From GCA-2746795 sp964643965 (GTDB lineage: Bacteria > Chloroflexota > Anaerolineae > Promineifilales > Promineifilaceae), in contig CAZXVH010000024.1 in NCBI GenBank assembly GCA_964643965.1, forward strand, positions 1 to 51,743: 51,743 nucleotides of DNA, read 5' to 3'. This document shows positions 1-8,348 of this stretch, piece after piece (the stretch's first letter is position 1; every line of letters starts with the position of its first letter). A program made the position numbers and the translations under genes. The notes beneath the pieces are model-generated. The model saw only the letters and a program-made list of their open reading frames with translations, was not told the DNA's origin and searched no databases.

Positions 1-175
1 ATAAAGGATATTCATGATCAAAAACCGAACTAATGTAACTTGTTCCAAAATATGGAGGATATAAAAATCCTGCATTTTGTTGCTGTGCTTCTGCACGTTG
101 CAGTAAAGTTAATATCGCAATAATCGTCAATCCGAGAAAAAGACCTATACAAATAATATGATTTAATTTTTTCAT
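1..175 (-). CDS. Secreted protein, N-terminal fragment (runs off the left edge)
   Basis: An open frame begins with ATG at 175 and continues to the window edge, giving about 58 residues that start MKKLNHIICIGLFLGLT. A two-lysine N-terminus, a hydrophobic stretch of about 18 residues and a likely cleavage site near the end of LQRAEA make a Sec signal peptide. The mature part starts QQQNAGFLYPPYFGTS and later contains FDHEYP. A GAGG ribosome site lies 8 bases before the ATG, and the gene starts only 3 bases after the stop of the upstream lipoprotein gene, so it is the third gene of that operon. The function is not recognisable from this fragment; an extracellular enzyme is possible. Confidence 0.7.
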   Translation of the reverse strand, partial: MKKLNHIICIGLFLGLTIIAILTLLQRAEAQQQNAGFLYPPYFGTSYISSVFDHEYPL

Positions 176-178
176 GAT

Positions 179-1441
179 TTAATCCTCGATATGTGTGGTG
201 GCTGGCAACCACACATTGATAGCAAAAACAACAGTATTAGAAAGAATCTGTTGAACTTCTCCTGTATTTAAGTTAAGTATGTATAACCCGTTGAATGCGG
301 GGCTTGGGCCACCATATCTGGAAATGGAAAAAACAAACAAATTGTTATCCGCAAACCAATCTCCAATATCCACAGTATAAAAACTTGCTCTAACAGGGTG
401 GGGAACTTCCAATGCAGGCAATTCATATCGTGTTGTTAACGCTTTCCCTTCCCAATCAATTACATAAAAATAGGTCAACCGGTCGCGTGTGGTATCACAC
501 CTGGTATATAGAAATTCAAGCGTTTGGTTATCCTGCCAATGCATACTACTCGTGCAAGTAGGAGTTTGTTGTTGGAATATCGGTTGTGGTGGATTGGAGT
601 CCCCGATTTTATGCACATGCAAAACAGCTTTCTCGTCCAATGTAGAATTTCCAATCATGTAGGCTGCCCATTTGTCCCCTTCCGGTGAAAGCAGGTATTG
701 TGAACCTGTACGGCTCAAAGGCAGAACGACCGTTTCTACCAAAGCAGGTTCGGTATCGCCTATACAGCTTTTATAAAGAGACACCACAACTTCGCCGTTC
801 TCCAGTTCATCATCAAAACCAGCCAAACAGTTGGGATCGTCGCCAAAAAAGCTGTAAGGCCAAAACCCTTCAGCATTACCTGGAACTTCAGTAAAACTAT
901 CGCCGCCAACATCGCCAATCCAAAATCGGAAATGCCCATGATTATCATCTTCCATGTAAGCAAGACGTTTAAGGTCTGATGATAATTGAATAGTCTCTAC
1001 TGTATCACCCATCATTGCTGTATCTTCCATATTGTATGGAATGCCCATTTCACTCAAGAGTTGCAACTCGGTGCCGTCACTGTAAATAAAATAGTTATCA
1101 GTGGGTGGGGAATCAGGTGACGGCGAACAATCAGAAGCCGTCGCGAAACAAGGGCTACCAGTAAACAGAATACTCCATACCGGGTCTGGAGTAGGTGTGA
1201 ATGTGGGTAAGGGGGTAGGCATGGCTGTTTCTGTGGGCAGAGGCAGCGAGGTAGATGTGGCTGTAGCCGTTTCCACCCTATCCAGCATTGGTTCTTCAGT
1301 CGCAGCAGCCAGGGTTGTGTTTGCAACCGCCACAGTTACAGTGGGCGTGGCAGGTGCGGTTGTCGGTTCCGCTACCTGACAGCCAACAATGAAGGCAAGG
1401 CTCAAAATAAGAAAAACAAAAGTTAATTTAGGCATCATCAT
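179..1441 (-). CDS. Putative lipoprotein with threonine-rich linker
   Basis: About 420 residues. The N-terminus MMMPKLTFVFLILSLAFIVG is a lipoprotein signal peptide ending in a lipobox with C21, so the protein is probably anchored to the outer face of the cytoplasmic membrane. Residues about 25-90 form a Thr/Pro/Ala-rich linker typical of surface proteins in filamentous Chloroflexota. The rest is a globular domain with blade-like phrases such as SSDLKRLAYMEDD and SPEGDKWAAYM, resembling a degenerate TolB-type propeller; this assignment is tentative. Three in-frame ATGs follow each other (1441, 1438, 1435) behind a GGAG; the first is chosen. The frame continues upstream to 1459, but that would overlap the preceding stop (TGA at 1443-1445), which lies 1 base away, so translational coupling is likely. 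Confidence 0.8.
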   Translation of the reverse strand: MMMPKLTFVFLILSLAFIVGCQVAEPTTAPATPTVTVAVANTTLAAATEEPMLDRVETATATSTSLPLPTETAMPTPLPTFTPTPDPVWSILFTGSPCFATASDCSPSPDSPPTDNYFIYSDGTELQLLSEMGIPYNMEDTAMMGDTVETIQLSSDLKRLAYMEDDNHGHFRFWIGDVGGDSFTEVPGNAEGFWPYSFFGDDPNCLAGFDDELENGEVVVSLYKSCIGDTEPALVETVVLPLSRTGSQYLLSPEGDKWAAYMIGNSTLDEKAVLHVHKIGDSNPPQPIFQQQTPTCTSSMHWQDNQTLEFLYTRCDTTRDRLTYFYVIDWEGKALTTRYELPALEVPHPVRASFYTVDIGDWFADNNLFVFSISRYGGPSPAFNGLYILNLNTGEVQQILSNTVVFAINVWLPATTHIED

Positions 1442-1442
1442 C

Positions 1443-2612
1443 TCACTCCGTACCAGCATCTACCAGCCAGGTGGGATGCCGGGCAATGGTGTCCGCTGGA
1501 CTTACCTGGGCTGGTTTCTGACCCGGTTCCATCACCCAAATAGCATCTTGCGCAGTAAAGGCCACTTGACGGCCGTCGGGCGACCAGGCAATATCGTAGA
1601 CCATGCTTTCTTCAAAGTGGGTCAGCTGGGTGATGGTTTTTGTAGCGGCATTCGCCTGGTAGATATTACTGTGCAAGGCGTTGGCTTGTTGGTCCGCCCC
1701 CGGCATCTCAGGGTTTTCCCGGCGAATATAGGTAACGCCATTGCCGTCTGCTGTCCACACTGGCGGGTAGCCCCGCCCCGCGTCTGCCTGGTTGTCTAAC
1801 AAGGCGGCGGGTTTACCGGCAGCATCAGCCAGCCACAGTTCACCTGTGGTGAAGGGGATGTTGCTGTCGGGCATTAAGATGTAGGCTACGTGACGGCCGT
1901 TTTCAGCCATAGCCGGATAAGCAAAGATATGGTGGGGGTCTGTTTGCCACAGGGTGCGGCGGCCATCCACCAGATTGAGGATGCCCATCTCGCTGCCAAA
2001 GCCCAAGCCACGGCTGGCGGTATAAATCACCTGCTGCCCGTCGGGGGTAAAGGAAGCGCCATAAGTACCAAATGGCACGTCTAAAAGAAACTGCTCTTTG
2101 CCATTGGCCGTCATCAGCCACACTTCACCTTTATCCATGTTGCGATAAAGCAGCCAATTGCCGTCAGGCGACCAATTGAGGAAATAGCTGCGGCTGACGA
2201 CAATGGGATCCGCCCCTGTTTCCAGGTCTGCCAGTTGAAAGAAGGTGTCGGCGTGGCAGTTGTATTGGGTGATGAGGTAACGGCCGTTTGGGGCAGCAAT
2301 CAGTTGGTCTGTTTCGCAACTGGGCGGTTCGGGCTGGCTAAACAACGCCTCTGTAGTGCTATTGGGGGACAATGCAGTCTCGTTGGCAGGAACCTTTTGT
2401 GTGGTGGCTACCTGCCCACTGGCTGCTTTCTCGTTCCCCTCGGAAAAAGTAACATAGGCCAACCCCGTTACCGGCTGGACAGCGGGGGCTGGGCCGGGCA
2501 AACTTTGTTCGGCAATGACGGCTTGGGGCTTTGTGACCCCGCTGCCTATCAGTAAAGCCGCTGTACCGATGATCAAAAAGCCATTCACAAGCCAAAGCAT
2601 TCGTTTACGCAT
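1443..2612 (-). CDS. TolB-like beta-propeller protein, exported
   Basis: 389 residues. An N-terminal hydrophobic segment (about 5-26) acts as a signal peptide or membrane anchor and is followed by a low-complexity stretch to about residue 95. The C-terminal 290 residues contain repeated PD40/WD40-like blades: WSPDGNWLLYRN, FTPDGQQVIYTAS, WTADGNGVTYI and WSPDGRQVAFTAQ, each with the (S/T)(P/A)DG turn of TolB-type propellers. Such domains usually bind proteins or peptides at the cell surface; the partner is unknown. The ATG at 2612 is preceded by GGAAGG at a proper distance. It is the first gene of a minus-strand operon with the two genes downstream. The gene carries three copies of the ACGGCCGT palindrome. 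Confidence 0.85.
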   Translation of the reverse strand: MRKRMLWLVNGFLIIGTAALLIGSGVTKPQAVIAEQSLPGPAPAVQPVTGLAYVTFSEGNEKAASGQVATTQKVPANETALSPNSTTEALFSQPEPPSCETDQLIAAPNGRYLITQYNCHADTFFQLADLETGADPIVVSRSYFLNWSPDGNWLLYRNMDKGEVWLMTANGKEQFLLDVPFGTYGASFTPDGQQVIYTASRGLGFGSEMGILNLVDGRRTLWQTDPHHIFAYPAMAENGRHVAYILMPDSNIPFTTGELWLADAAGKPAALLDNQADAGRGYPPVWTADGNGVTYIRRENPEMPGADQQANALHSNIYQANAATKTITQLTHFEESMVYDIAWSPDGRQVAFTAQDAIWVMEPGQKPAQVSPADTIARHPTWLVDAGTE

Positions 2613-2949
2613 GATCTCACCTTCCTTTTGGGGGCGTCAGCCTAAACCTGACGATAAATTTCAGGCAGGTGAACAACCTGCCAACCAGTTACACATTTGG
2701 CACAGGGTTTTTACAAAGAGGCTGGGATGAAAGCAGGAAGGGGAGTGTCTTGGGGTGTGCCGATGAATCAACAAACTATTTTTTTGTGGTTTGTTTTTTC
2801 GCTTGGTCGGGATTTTCATCTTTAGCGAAATCCCAAACTGTTTTCGATGCTAACAGTATACAAGTTGACGCAGACAGAAAAAGTAGAGCCAATAGGAAAA
2901 TAGTCCTCTTTGAGGTAAATAAAAATGATCTTTGTCACTGTTATTTGAG

Positions 2950-2978
2950 TTGACGACATAATTCTCGACGCCTATACT
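2950..2978 (+). promoter_or_regulatory. Sigma-70-type promoter for the MBL hydrolase gene
   Basis: TTGACG at 2950-2955 and TATACT at 2973-2978 are separated by exactly 17 bases. Transcription would start near 2985, leaving a leader of about 160 bases before the ATG at 3144. The match to the consensus is 5/6 and 5/6. Confidence 0.6.
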
Positions 2979-3032
2979 GTCATTATGGTTAAAGACTTTT
3001 TTATTTAGGAATGGGGTTAAAATAGCTTACGG

Positions 3033-3076
3033 AAGATTAAAGATTGAGGAATGAGCGAGTGTCTATCTTTAATCTT
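3033..3076. repeat. Inverted repeat built from heptamers in a 5' leader
   Basis: AAGATTAAAGAT (3033-3044) is matched perfectly by ATCTTTAATCTT (3065-3076) around a 20-base loop. The surrounding sequence has a loose 7-base period (AGATTAA, AGATTGA on the left; TTAATCT, CTAATCT on the right). In RNA it would form a 12-bp hairpin in the leader of the downstream gene. Confidence 0.6.
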
Positions 3077-3143
3077 TGCTCTCTAATCTCGGTTACGTAT
3101 GTTTTTTAATTTTACTTACTCAAACACACCATAGGAGGTTTTC

Positions 3144-3830
3144 ATGACTATTCAAATTACCTGGCGCGGACATGGCACATTTACCCTGGATATTGGGGGA
3201 ACGGCCGTTGTCGTGGACCCCTTTTTCGCCGGCAACAATCCCTCAGCGACATTGGCAGTGGCGGATGTGCCGGCCGATTTCATTTTGCAGACGCACGGCC
3301 ACGGCGACCACATCGCCGACACCGCCCCCCTGGCTAAACGCACTGGGGCCACCGTCATTTGTGTGCCGGAAATTGGCGGCTGGCTCAACAAACAGGGCGT
3401 CGAAACCATTCATGGCATGAACACCGGCGGCGGCTACCATTTCCCCTTTGGTCGAGTGAAGCTGACCCCGGCGCTGCATAGTTCCGGTTTGCCGGATGGA
3501 ACCTATGGCGGCAACCCGATAGGTTTTATCATCACCGCTGAATCGAAGCACATCTATTTTGCCGGCGACACCGCCCTTTTCTCCGACATGGCGCTCATTG
3601 GTCAGGTAGGGCTGGATGTGGCTGTGCTGCCCATTGGCGACAACTTTACCATGGGGCCAGGCGACGCCGTGGAAGCGGTGAAATTATTAAAACCCAAAGT
3701 GGTTATTCCCTGCCATTATTCCACCTGGCCGGTCATTGAGGTCGACGCCCACGCCTGGGCCAGGCTGATTGAAAGCCACACCAACGCCCAACCATTGGTT
3801 CTGGGAGTTGACGAAACTTTTACACTCTGA
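3144..3830 (+). CDS. Metal-dependent hydrolase, UPF0173 / MBL fold
   Basis: 228 residues, the usual length of the UPF0173 (YtkL-like) family of cytoplasmic metallo-beta-lactamase-fold hydrolases. The metal-binding signature HGHGDH is at residues 51-56, after the opening strand ITWRGHGTFTLDIGG and the VVDPFF turn. Later motifs include FAGDTALF (third metal ligand region) and IPCHYSTWP near the C-terminus. The natural substrate of the family is not settled. The ATG at 3144 follows a strong AGGAGG. The gene is monocistronic: a promoter stands upstream and a terminator hairpin directly downstream. Confidence 0.9.
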   Translation: MTIQITWRGHGTFTLDIGGTAVVVDPFFAGNNPSATLAVADVPADFILQTHGHGDHIADTAPLAKRTGATVICVPEIGGWLNKQGVETIHGMNTGGGYHFPFGRVKLTPALHSSGLPDGTYGGNPIGFIITAESKHIYFAGDTALFSDMALIGQVGLDVAVLPIGDNFTMGPGDAVEAVKLLKPKVVIPCHYSTWPVIEVDAHAWARLIESHTNAQPLVLGVDETFTL

Positions 3831-3855
3831 TACCGTATTGGTCGTATCTTTGTGG

Positions 3856-3890
3856 AAAAGGGCAAAGGGTTTCCCCTTTGCCCTTTTATT
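3856..3890 (+). terminator. Rho-independent terminator
   Basis: AAAAGGGCAAAGGG (3856-3869) and CCCTTTGCCCTTTT (3874-3887) form a perfect 14-bp stem with a 4-base loop, ending in a T-rich tail. It lies 26 bases after the MBL hydrolase stop and 32 bases before the next start codon, so it separates two transcription units or attenuates read-through. Confidence 0.85.
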
Positions 3891-3921
3891 ATGTGACAAG
3901 CAAATCTTAAGGAGGATTTGT

Positions 3922-5100
3922 ATGAAACGAATATATTGGATGATCAGTTTGTTGTTGATTTTGAGTGTAGTATTGGCTGCCTGTGGTGGCAGTGATGAAC
4001 CGGCAACGGCCGTTGCCGAACCAGCCGCTCAAGGGGAAACGGCCGTTGCTGAGGAACAGGTGAACACGCAGGAAAAACCGACCGTGCCCCCTACTGCCCT
4101 CTCGGAACCGACGGCTGTTCCCACCGTAGAAACCCCGGAAGAAACGGCCGTTGCCTTTAAAGACCTGCAATTACTCCAATTGGAAGAGTTATCTAGCTAT
4201 CGCTATGAGATGGTCATGGAAATTGTGGGTACGCTCGCTGATAGCACTGTGGTCACACAAACCATGGTGATGAACCTGGCCGTTAGCGCCGATCCACCCG
4301 CCACCAGCATGGTGATGACTGCTGAAGGTATGACCGGGATGGAAGAATTTGGCTCAATGGAATTTGTGCAAATCGGCGATACCAGCTACATCGTAATACC
4401 GGAAATGGGCTGTATGGCGCTGCCTGTTAGCGAAGACAACCCCATGTCTACCGCTGAACTCGCCGATAGCTTCTCGCCTGAGTCAATTACCGAAGATTTG
4501 GATAAAGTCACTTTTGTTGGCGAAGACACTATCAATGGTATTGCTGTGCTTCACTACACTTTTGACGAAACCTCGCTTGCCGCGGAAGAAGCTGCGGGCG
4601 TAGAAACGGCCGAAGGCCATCTATACGTGGCTAAAGTGGGTGGCTTTTTGGTGCGTTCCATCATGACGGTGACTGGCAGCTCGACCTTTGCCGCCGATTT
4701 GGGCGAAGACGCCCCCTTCAAGACCGCCACTACTTTTATCGAAATGAATTTGATGGATGTGAACGAAGCGGTCAATATTGAGCCGCCGGCCGCTTGCGAA
4801 GGCCAGAGCGTCGCTGGTAGCCCAGATTGGCCGATGCTGGATGACGCCTCAGAGATCGTCTCATTTGGCGGCATTGTTTCTTACTTAACGGCCGTTTCCG
4901 GCCAGGAAGCGATTGATTTTTATCATGGAGAGATGGCTGAATTAGGCTGGACTTTTGATGAAGCCGCCTCCTTTGTCATGGATGGCACTGGCTTTCTCAA
5001 TTATACCAATGAAGATGGGGAGTCACTGAACATCACTATTGCTGAGGACGCGGACACGGGCCTCACCAGCGTCACCCTTTTGACTGGCGGCGATTTTTAG
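3922..5100 (+). CDS. Lipoprotein with LolA/LppX-like domain
   Basis: 392 residues from the ATG at 3922, which follows AAGGAGGATTTGT; the frame extends upstream, but that part overlaps the previous gene and terminator. MKRIYWMISLLLILSVVLAA precedes lipobox C21. Residues about 25-80 are an Ala/Thr/Glu/Pro linker in which the phrase TAVAE recurs, encoded by AACGGCCGTT palindromes. The middle (about 85-290) resembles the LolA/LppX fold used for carrying lipids or sensing surface stress (inference from pattern: repeated amphipathic strands, single Cys in MGCMALP). The last 75 residues (about 315-392) look like a second small domain, AVSGQEAIDFYHGEMAELGW, seen in other Chloroflexota lipoproteins. 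The precise role is unknown. Confidence 0.8.
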   Translation: MKRIYWMISLLLILSVVLAACGGSDEPATAVAEPAAQGETAVAEEQVNTQEKPTVPPTALSEPTAVPTVETPEETAVAFKDLQLLQLEELSSYRYEMVMEIVGTLADSTVVTQTMVMNLAVSADPPATSMVMTAEGMTGMEEFGSMEFVQIGDTSYIVIPEMGCMALPVSEDNPMSTAELADSFSPESITEDLDKVTFVGEDTINGIAVLHYTFDETSLAAEEAAGVETAEGHLYVAKVGGFLVRSIMTVTGSSTFAADLGEDAPFKTATTFIEMNLMDVNEAVNIEPPAACEGQSVAGSPDWPMLDDASEIVSFGGIVSYLTAVSGQEAIDFYHGEMAELGWTFDEAASFVMDGTGFLNYTNEDGESLNITIAEDADTGLTSVTLLTGGDF

Positions 5101-5118
5101 TCGGCATTTAACGAATGT

Positions 5119-5183
5119 CCTGTCAACCATCTTTTGATGGCTATTTAGCAGATCTGTTTATCCATCAATTTGGCCTTGACAGG
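5119..5183. repeat. Inverted repeat CCTGTCAA ... TTGACAGG
   Basis: An 8-bp perfect inverted repeat (5119-5126 and 5176-5183) encloses a smaller hairpin (CCATC/GATGG). The arms share the CCTGTCAA/TTGACAGG core with the AACCTGACAGGT elements at 7451-7506 and 50138-50171. It lies between two converging genes. Confidence 0.45.
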
Positions 5184-5205
5184 TCGTCGGTATCCCAGGG
5201 AATAT

Positions 5206-5249
5206 AGATTGGTTCAATCTCTAAGATTGAACCAATCTCGCTTTTTTTT
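5206..5249 (+). terminator. Rho-independent terminator between convergent genes
   Basis: AGATTGGTTCAATCT (5206-5220) and AGATTGAACCAATCT (5224-5238) form a perfect 15-bp stem with a 3-base loop, followed by CGC and eight T. It ends the plus-strand lipoprotein gene and directly abuts the stop codon of the minus-strand M28 peptidase gene. Each arm is itself nearly palindromic. Confidence 0.9.
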
Positions 5250-6618
5250 ATTGTGGTTCCAGCAAAATTTCGGGGGAAAAAAGGGAGACACGGCCGTTTT
5301 CAGCCACCGTCGCTATACTAACTGCATAGGTCACCGCCGGGTCTAGTCCCGTGATCACCACCTGGCCTGCTTCTTCCGCACTGACAAAGCGGAACGGCAC
5401 AAAAGCATCGCTGTTTGTCGGCCGCAAGGAGATGGCATAGCCGGCAGCAGCGGTGGCCACGGGCCAGGAAAAGAGAAACTCCCCGGCATTGGCGAGTGAA
5501 GAAATGGTGGGTGGTTCTGGTCGCGCCGGGCTGCCGACGATAGAGGCAATGGTGGCTAAATTGAGCTGCGCCACCTGTCGCAAATAGTTAAAGTCGATGG
5601 CGTCGGCCGTATCCCGGGCATTGTGCTGCCGCTCCCCATCTTCGACCGATTCGGTGAGGCGCATGGCCGGAATTCCCACATCGGCAAAACGAAAGTGGTC
5701 GCTGTAGCGCCCCGGCCGATCCATGGCGTCTATCATGTCCACGCCAAACTGCGGCGTGTAAAGGCCGCCGACCAAATCCATGTAACGCACCACCTGTCGG
5801 GTGGGGGAGCTGTTTGGCCCCTGTGAAAAAACGCGAATAGATTGCGGAATGCCCGCCCGTCCGCCGATAATGTCGTTGTTGAAAACGGCCGTTATGCCCA
5901 ACTGCTCAATCAACCTGTCCGTCACAAAATGCAGGCTGCCATGTGTGCCCTGTTCCTCGGCGGCAAAGGCGATGAAGACCACATCCATGTTCCATTCTTG
6001 CGTACTCAATACGCGGGCGATTTCCAGCATGGCCGCCACCCCGGAAGCGTTGTCATTGGCGCCCGGCGCCCGGCTGACGCCATCATACACGTCTACGGTG
6101 CGTGAGTCGTAATGGGCGGACAGCACCACTGTGCCTGGGACGGAGCCGTTGCCCGGCAGCGTGGCGATGATATTTTGCTGCGCGGTGGTGATGCCGTTGA
6201 GCGTGAGGGGGAAAGAATCAATCTCAACTTGTAAACGGCCGTTTCCCACCCGCTGAAACTCTTCATACAACCAGGAGCGAGCCGCACCCACGCCAGAATC
6301 CGGCAGATCGGTGGCGCTGAGCGTATGGCGCGTATCAAAAGTTTGCAACGTTTGCACATAGGCTACCAACTGCTGGTCAGATACCTCATCCAGCAGCGCC
6401 CGGATCACCGGATCCACCGCCGGTACAATATTGCTCACCGGGTTAAACACCACATCTTCTGGCAGCGCCACTACCGGGCCGGGGTCAACCACCAGCGCTG
6501 CCTGGGTGGGATAGGGAGGCGGGGTGGGGATAACTGGCTGCTGCGGGCCTTGCAGCAAATTGCAGGCCAAACTAGACAGTAAAAGTAAAGCAATGAGAGG
6601 GAGAAGTGTGCGTCGCAA
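5248..6618 (-). CDS. M28 family zinc peptidase, lipoprotein, with FnIII-like tail
   Basis: 456 residues. MRRTLLPLIALLLLSSLA precedes lipobox C19, so the enzyme is probably surface-anchored. The catalytic domain (about 70-362) has all M28 dizinc residues in order: H169 (SAHYDS), D189 (GANDNASG), E221-E222 (AAEEQG), D249 (NNDIIGG) and H308 (SDHFRF). Family members remove N-terminal amino acids from peptides. Residues about 368-456 form a fibronectin type III-like domain. The start is TTG at 6618, since an in-frame stop lies two codons upstream and no ATG fits the signal peptide. No good ribosome site is visible, but the slipin stop is 18 bases upstream, so coupling is likely. Pairing of a slipin with a membrane protease is a recurring theme, though the usual partner is NfeD. 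Confidence 0.9.
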   Translation of the reverse strand: MRRTLLPLIALLLLSSLACNLLQGPQQPVIPTPPPYPTQAALVVDPGPVVALPEDVVFNPVSNIVPAVDPVIRALLDEVSDQQLVAYVQTLQTFDTRHTLSATDLPDSGVGAARSWLYEEFQRVGNGRLQVEIDSFPLTLNGITTAQQNIIATLPGNGSVPGTVVLSAHYDSRTVDVYDGVSRAPGANDNASGVAAMLEIARVLSTQEWNMDVVFIAFAAEEQGTHGSLHFVTDRLIEQLGITAVFNNDIIGGRAGIPQSIRVFSQGPNSSPTRQVVRYMDLVGGLYTPQFGVDMIDAMDRPGRYSDHFRFADVGIPAMRLTESVEDGERQHNARDTADAIDFNYLRQVAQLNLATIASIVGSPARPEPPTISSLANAGEFLFSWPVATAAAGYAISLRPTNSDAFVPFRFVSAEEAGQVVITGLDPAVTYAVSIATVAENGRVSLFSPEILLEPQ

Positions 6619-6636
6619 AGTTTAGGGAGTATTGAG

Positions 6637-7410
6637 TTATTTATTACTGCCGTCTTTATTCATATTGTTCATAAACAATGACAGCATTTCGATGGGGATG
6701 GGGAAAATGGTGGTGGTATTTTGTTCCACGCCGATTTCCATCAACGTTTGCAAGTAACGCAGGGTCATGGAGCCGGGTTCCTGGTTCATCACCCGCGCTG
6801 CTTCAGACAACTTTTGCGATGCCTGCAACTCACCTTCAGCATGGATGACTTTGGCTCGCCGTTCCCGTTCCGCTTCCGCCTGGCGGGCCATGGCCCGAAT
6901 CATCTGCTGGTTCAATTCCACATCTTTGATTTCCACGATGCTTACTTTGACGCCCCACGGTTCGGTAGCTTCGTCGATGATGTGCTGCAACTGCTCGTTG
7001 ATCATCTCCCGATCTTGCAGCAGTTGATCCATGTTGGATTGACCGATGACATTGCGTAAACTGGTCTGCGCAATCTGCCAGGTGGCTCGCCGGTAATCTT
7101 CCACTTCAATAATAGCCATTGAGGGATCAATCACGCGAAAGTAGACCACAGCATTCACTTTTACGGTGACGTTATCACCAGTGATAGCTTCTTGCGAAGG
7201 CACATCCAGGGTGACGGTGCGCAGGTCTACTTTGACCATGCGTTCTATAAATGGCAGCAACACAATGAGGCCTGGGCCACGAGCATCCATCACTCGACCC
7301 AGCCGGAAAACGACGCCGCGTTCATATTCCTGAACCACACGAATTGAAGCAGCTAACAAGACGATCAGGCCCACCACAATCACGCATAAAAAAAGGCCGA
7401 TAAATTCCAT
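6637..7410 (-). CDS. Slipin / stomatin-like SPFH (Band 7) protein
   Basis: 257 residues, normal for bacterial slipins. One N-terminal membrane hairpin or helix (about 4-24) is followed by the Band 7 domain: VVQEYERGVVFRLGRV, GPGLIVLLPFIERM, DLRTVTLDVPSQEAIT, DNVTVKVNAVVYFRV. A coiled-coil stretch rich in A/E/R (about 185-215, ARQAEAERERRAKVIHAEGE) drives oligomer formation. These proteins form ring-like scaffolds on the inner membrane and modulate proteases and lipid domains. The ATG at 7410 is preceded by AGGAG at 7 bases. The M28 peptidase follows in the same operon. Confidence 0.93.
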   Translation of the reverse strand: MEFIGLFLCVIVVGLIVLLAASIRVVQEYERGVVFRLGRVMDARGPGLIVLLPFIERMVKVDLRTVTLDVPSQEAITGDNVTVKVNAVVYFRVIDPSMAIIEVEDYRRATWQIAQTSLRNVIGQSNMDQLLQDREMINEQLQHIIDEATEPWGVKVSIVEIKDVELNQQMIRAMARQAEAERERRAKVIHAEGELQASQKLSEAARVMNQEPGSMTLRYLQTLMEIGVEQNTTTIFPIPIEMLSLFMNNMNKDGSNK

Positions 7411-7450
7411 CTGAAATCTCCTTTTGTGCTTTTAGGAGCACATATTTTAA

Positions 7451-7506
7451 GACCTGTCAGGTTTGGTTTCGCTATGGTAGTAGCGTTTGAATAAACCTGA
7501 AAGGTC
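7451..7506. repeat. AACCTGACAGGT-type inverted repeat
   Basis: GACCTGTCAGGTTT (7451-7464) pairs with AAACCTGAAAGGTC (7493-7506) with one mismatch, around a 28-base loop. It lies between two diverging genes. The same arm occurs perfectly at 50138-50171 and imperfectly around 20909-21006. Confidence 0.6.
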
Positions 7507-7522
7507 CAGGTTCGTTACCTCT

Positions 7523-7549
7523 TTGATTGCACGTTACAATCATTATAGT
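7523..7549 (+). promoter_or_regulatory. Possible promoter for the methyltransferase gene
   Basis: TATAGT at 7544-7549 is a fair -10 element; TTGATT at 7523-7528 could be the -35, but the spacing of 15 is short. The placement about 50 bases before the ATG at 7599 is reasonable. The call is weak. Confidence 0.35.
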
Positions 7550-7598
7550 GCGTTACGGAAAAAGATTCCAAAAAGTAGCGCAAGGCGAGTGAAAAGTT

Positions 7599-8189
7599 AT
7601 GTCTACTAAAGAAGCAAAAAGTTATGATCGTGGTTTATGGTTACTGGAAGTTTCCAGCCTGCGTAAATTACGTCAGCAGATGTTAAAAGAGGTGGATGGG
7701 GTGGTGCTGGAGATCGGCATGGGTACGGGGGCGAACCTCCCTTTTTATAACGGGGTGGCGTTTGTGGCTGGCATTGATTTACGGCCGTCGCATCTGGCGG
7801 GGGCGGTGGCACGGGAGGGGTCGTCGCCGCTGGGCATCAGCTGCGCGAACGCGCATGATTTGCCATTTGCCAACGGCCGTTTCGATAATGTCGTCAGCAC
7901 CCTGGTCTTTTGTTCTATCCCGGAACCAGAGACCGCCCTGGCAGAGATAAAACGGGTATTGAAGCCAAACGGCCGTTTCTATCTGCTGGAACATGTGCGC
8001 GGCCAAAACCCCGTCAGTCGCCGCCTCACCGATTGGCTGCACCCGGCCTGGTTTGCTTTACAACATGAATGCCATCTGAACCGGGAAACGGCCGTTACCC
8101 TGCAAAAAGCCGGTTTCACCCTCGAAGAAACCAGCACACATGGCTTTGGCGTCCTGCAAATGATGGTGGCAAAAGTAAAGGCGGAATGA
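7599..8189 (+). CDS. Class I SAM-dependent methyltransferase
   Basis: 196 residues, cytoplasmic. The Rossmann-type SAM site is clear: motif I VLEIGMGTGANLPFY (about 35-49), the acidic end of strand 2 in IDLRPSHL, NAHDLPFANGRFDNVVSTLVFCSIPE (motifs II-III) and LKPNGRFYLLEHV (post-motif). This layout is typical of the UbiE/Methyltransf_11 group; the short form with LRKLRQQM at the start resembles METTL7-like or phospholipid N-methylating enzymes, but the substrate cannot be read from sequence. The ribosome site is weak (AAGGCGAG 14 bases upstream). The gene carries four ACGGCCGT palindromes, unusually dense. It stands alone and converges on the EamA gene. Confidence 0.88.
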   Translation: MSTKEAKSYDRGLWLLEVSSLRKLRQQMLKEVDGVVLEIGMGTGANLPFYNGVAFVAGIDLRPSHLAGAVAREGSSPLGISCANAHDLPFANGRFDNVVSTLVFCSIPEPETALAEIKRVLKPNGRFYLLEHVRGQNPVSRRLTDWLHPAWFALQHECHLNRETAVTLQKAGFTLEETSTHGFGVLQMMVAKVKAE

Positions 8190-8292
8190 TAAGAGTCAAC
8201 ATGATGAAATGAGCGAATTTTGCAATTGTTGAGAAGTTTTTCCAATTATGCATCATGCCGAAATTTTTAACCCTAACAATAACTACCACACT

Positions 8293-8348
8293 ACTCGACT
8301 ATTCGACTACCCGACTACTCGACTACCCGACTACTCGACTACCCAACT
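8293..8348. repeat. Octamer tandem array on the EamA stop codon
   Basis: Seven 8-base units (plus strand ACTCGACT alternating with ACCCGACT, with slight changes). Read on the minus strand the unit is TAGTCGRG, and the first unit (TAGTTGGG) begins with the TAG stop codon of the EamA gene. Two more degenerate units extend to about 8277. The last bases of the window (51728-51743) start another copy of this family. Confidence 0.85.

Larger units (their letters stand above)
2613..3143. other. Divergent intergenic region
   Basis: 531 bases separate two diverging genes. On the plus side there is a promoter (2950-2978) and a leader of about 160 bases with an inverted heptamer array (3033-3076). On the minus side a small hairpin, GGCAGGT/ACCTGCC at 2664-2682, lies about 50 bases before the TolB-like gene. 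No convincing gene was found here: the open frames lack ribosome sites and protein-like composition. No clear minus-strand promoter was found. Confidence 0.6.

Noticed and set aside
1053..1380. Open frames on both strands opposite the lipoprotein linker
   Set aside because: Produced by the low-complexity Thr/Pro linker; glycine/valine-rich shadow translation.
2669..2953. 94-residue open frame in the divergent intergenic region
   Set aside because: No ribosome site, odd composition, and it runs across the promoter of the next gene.
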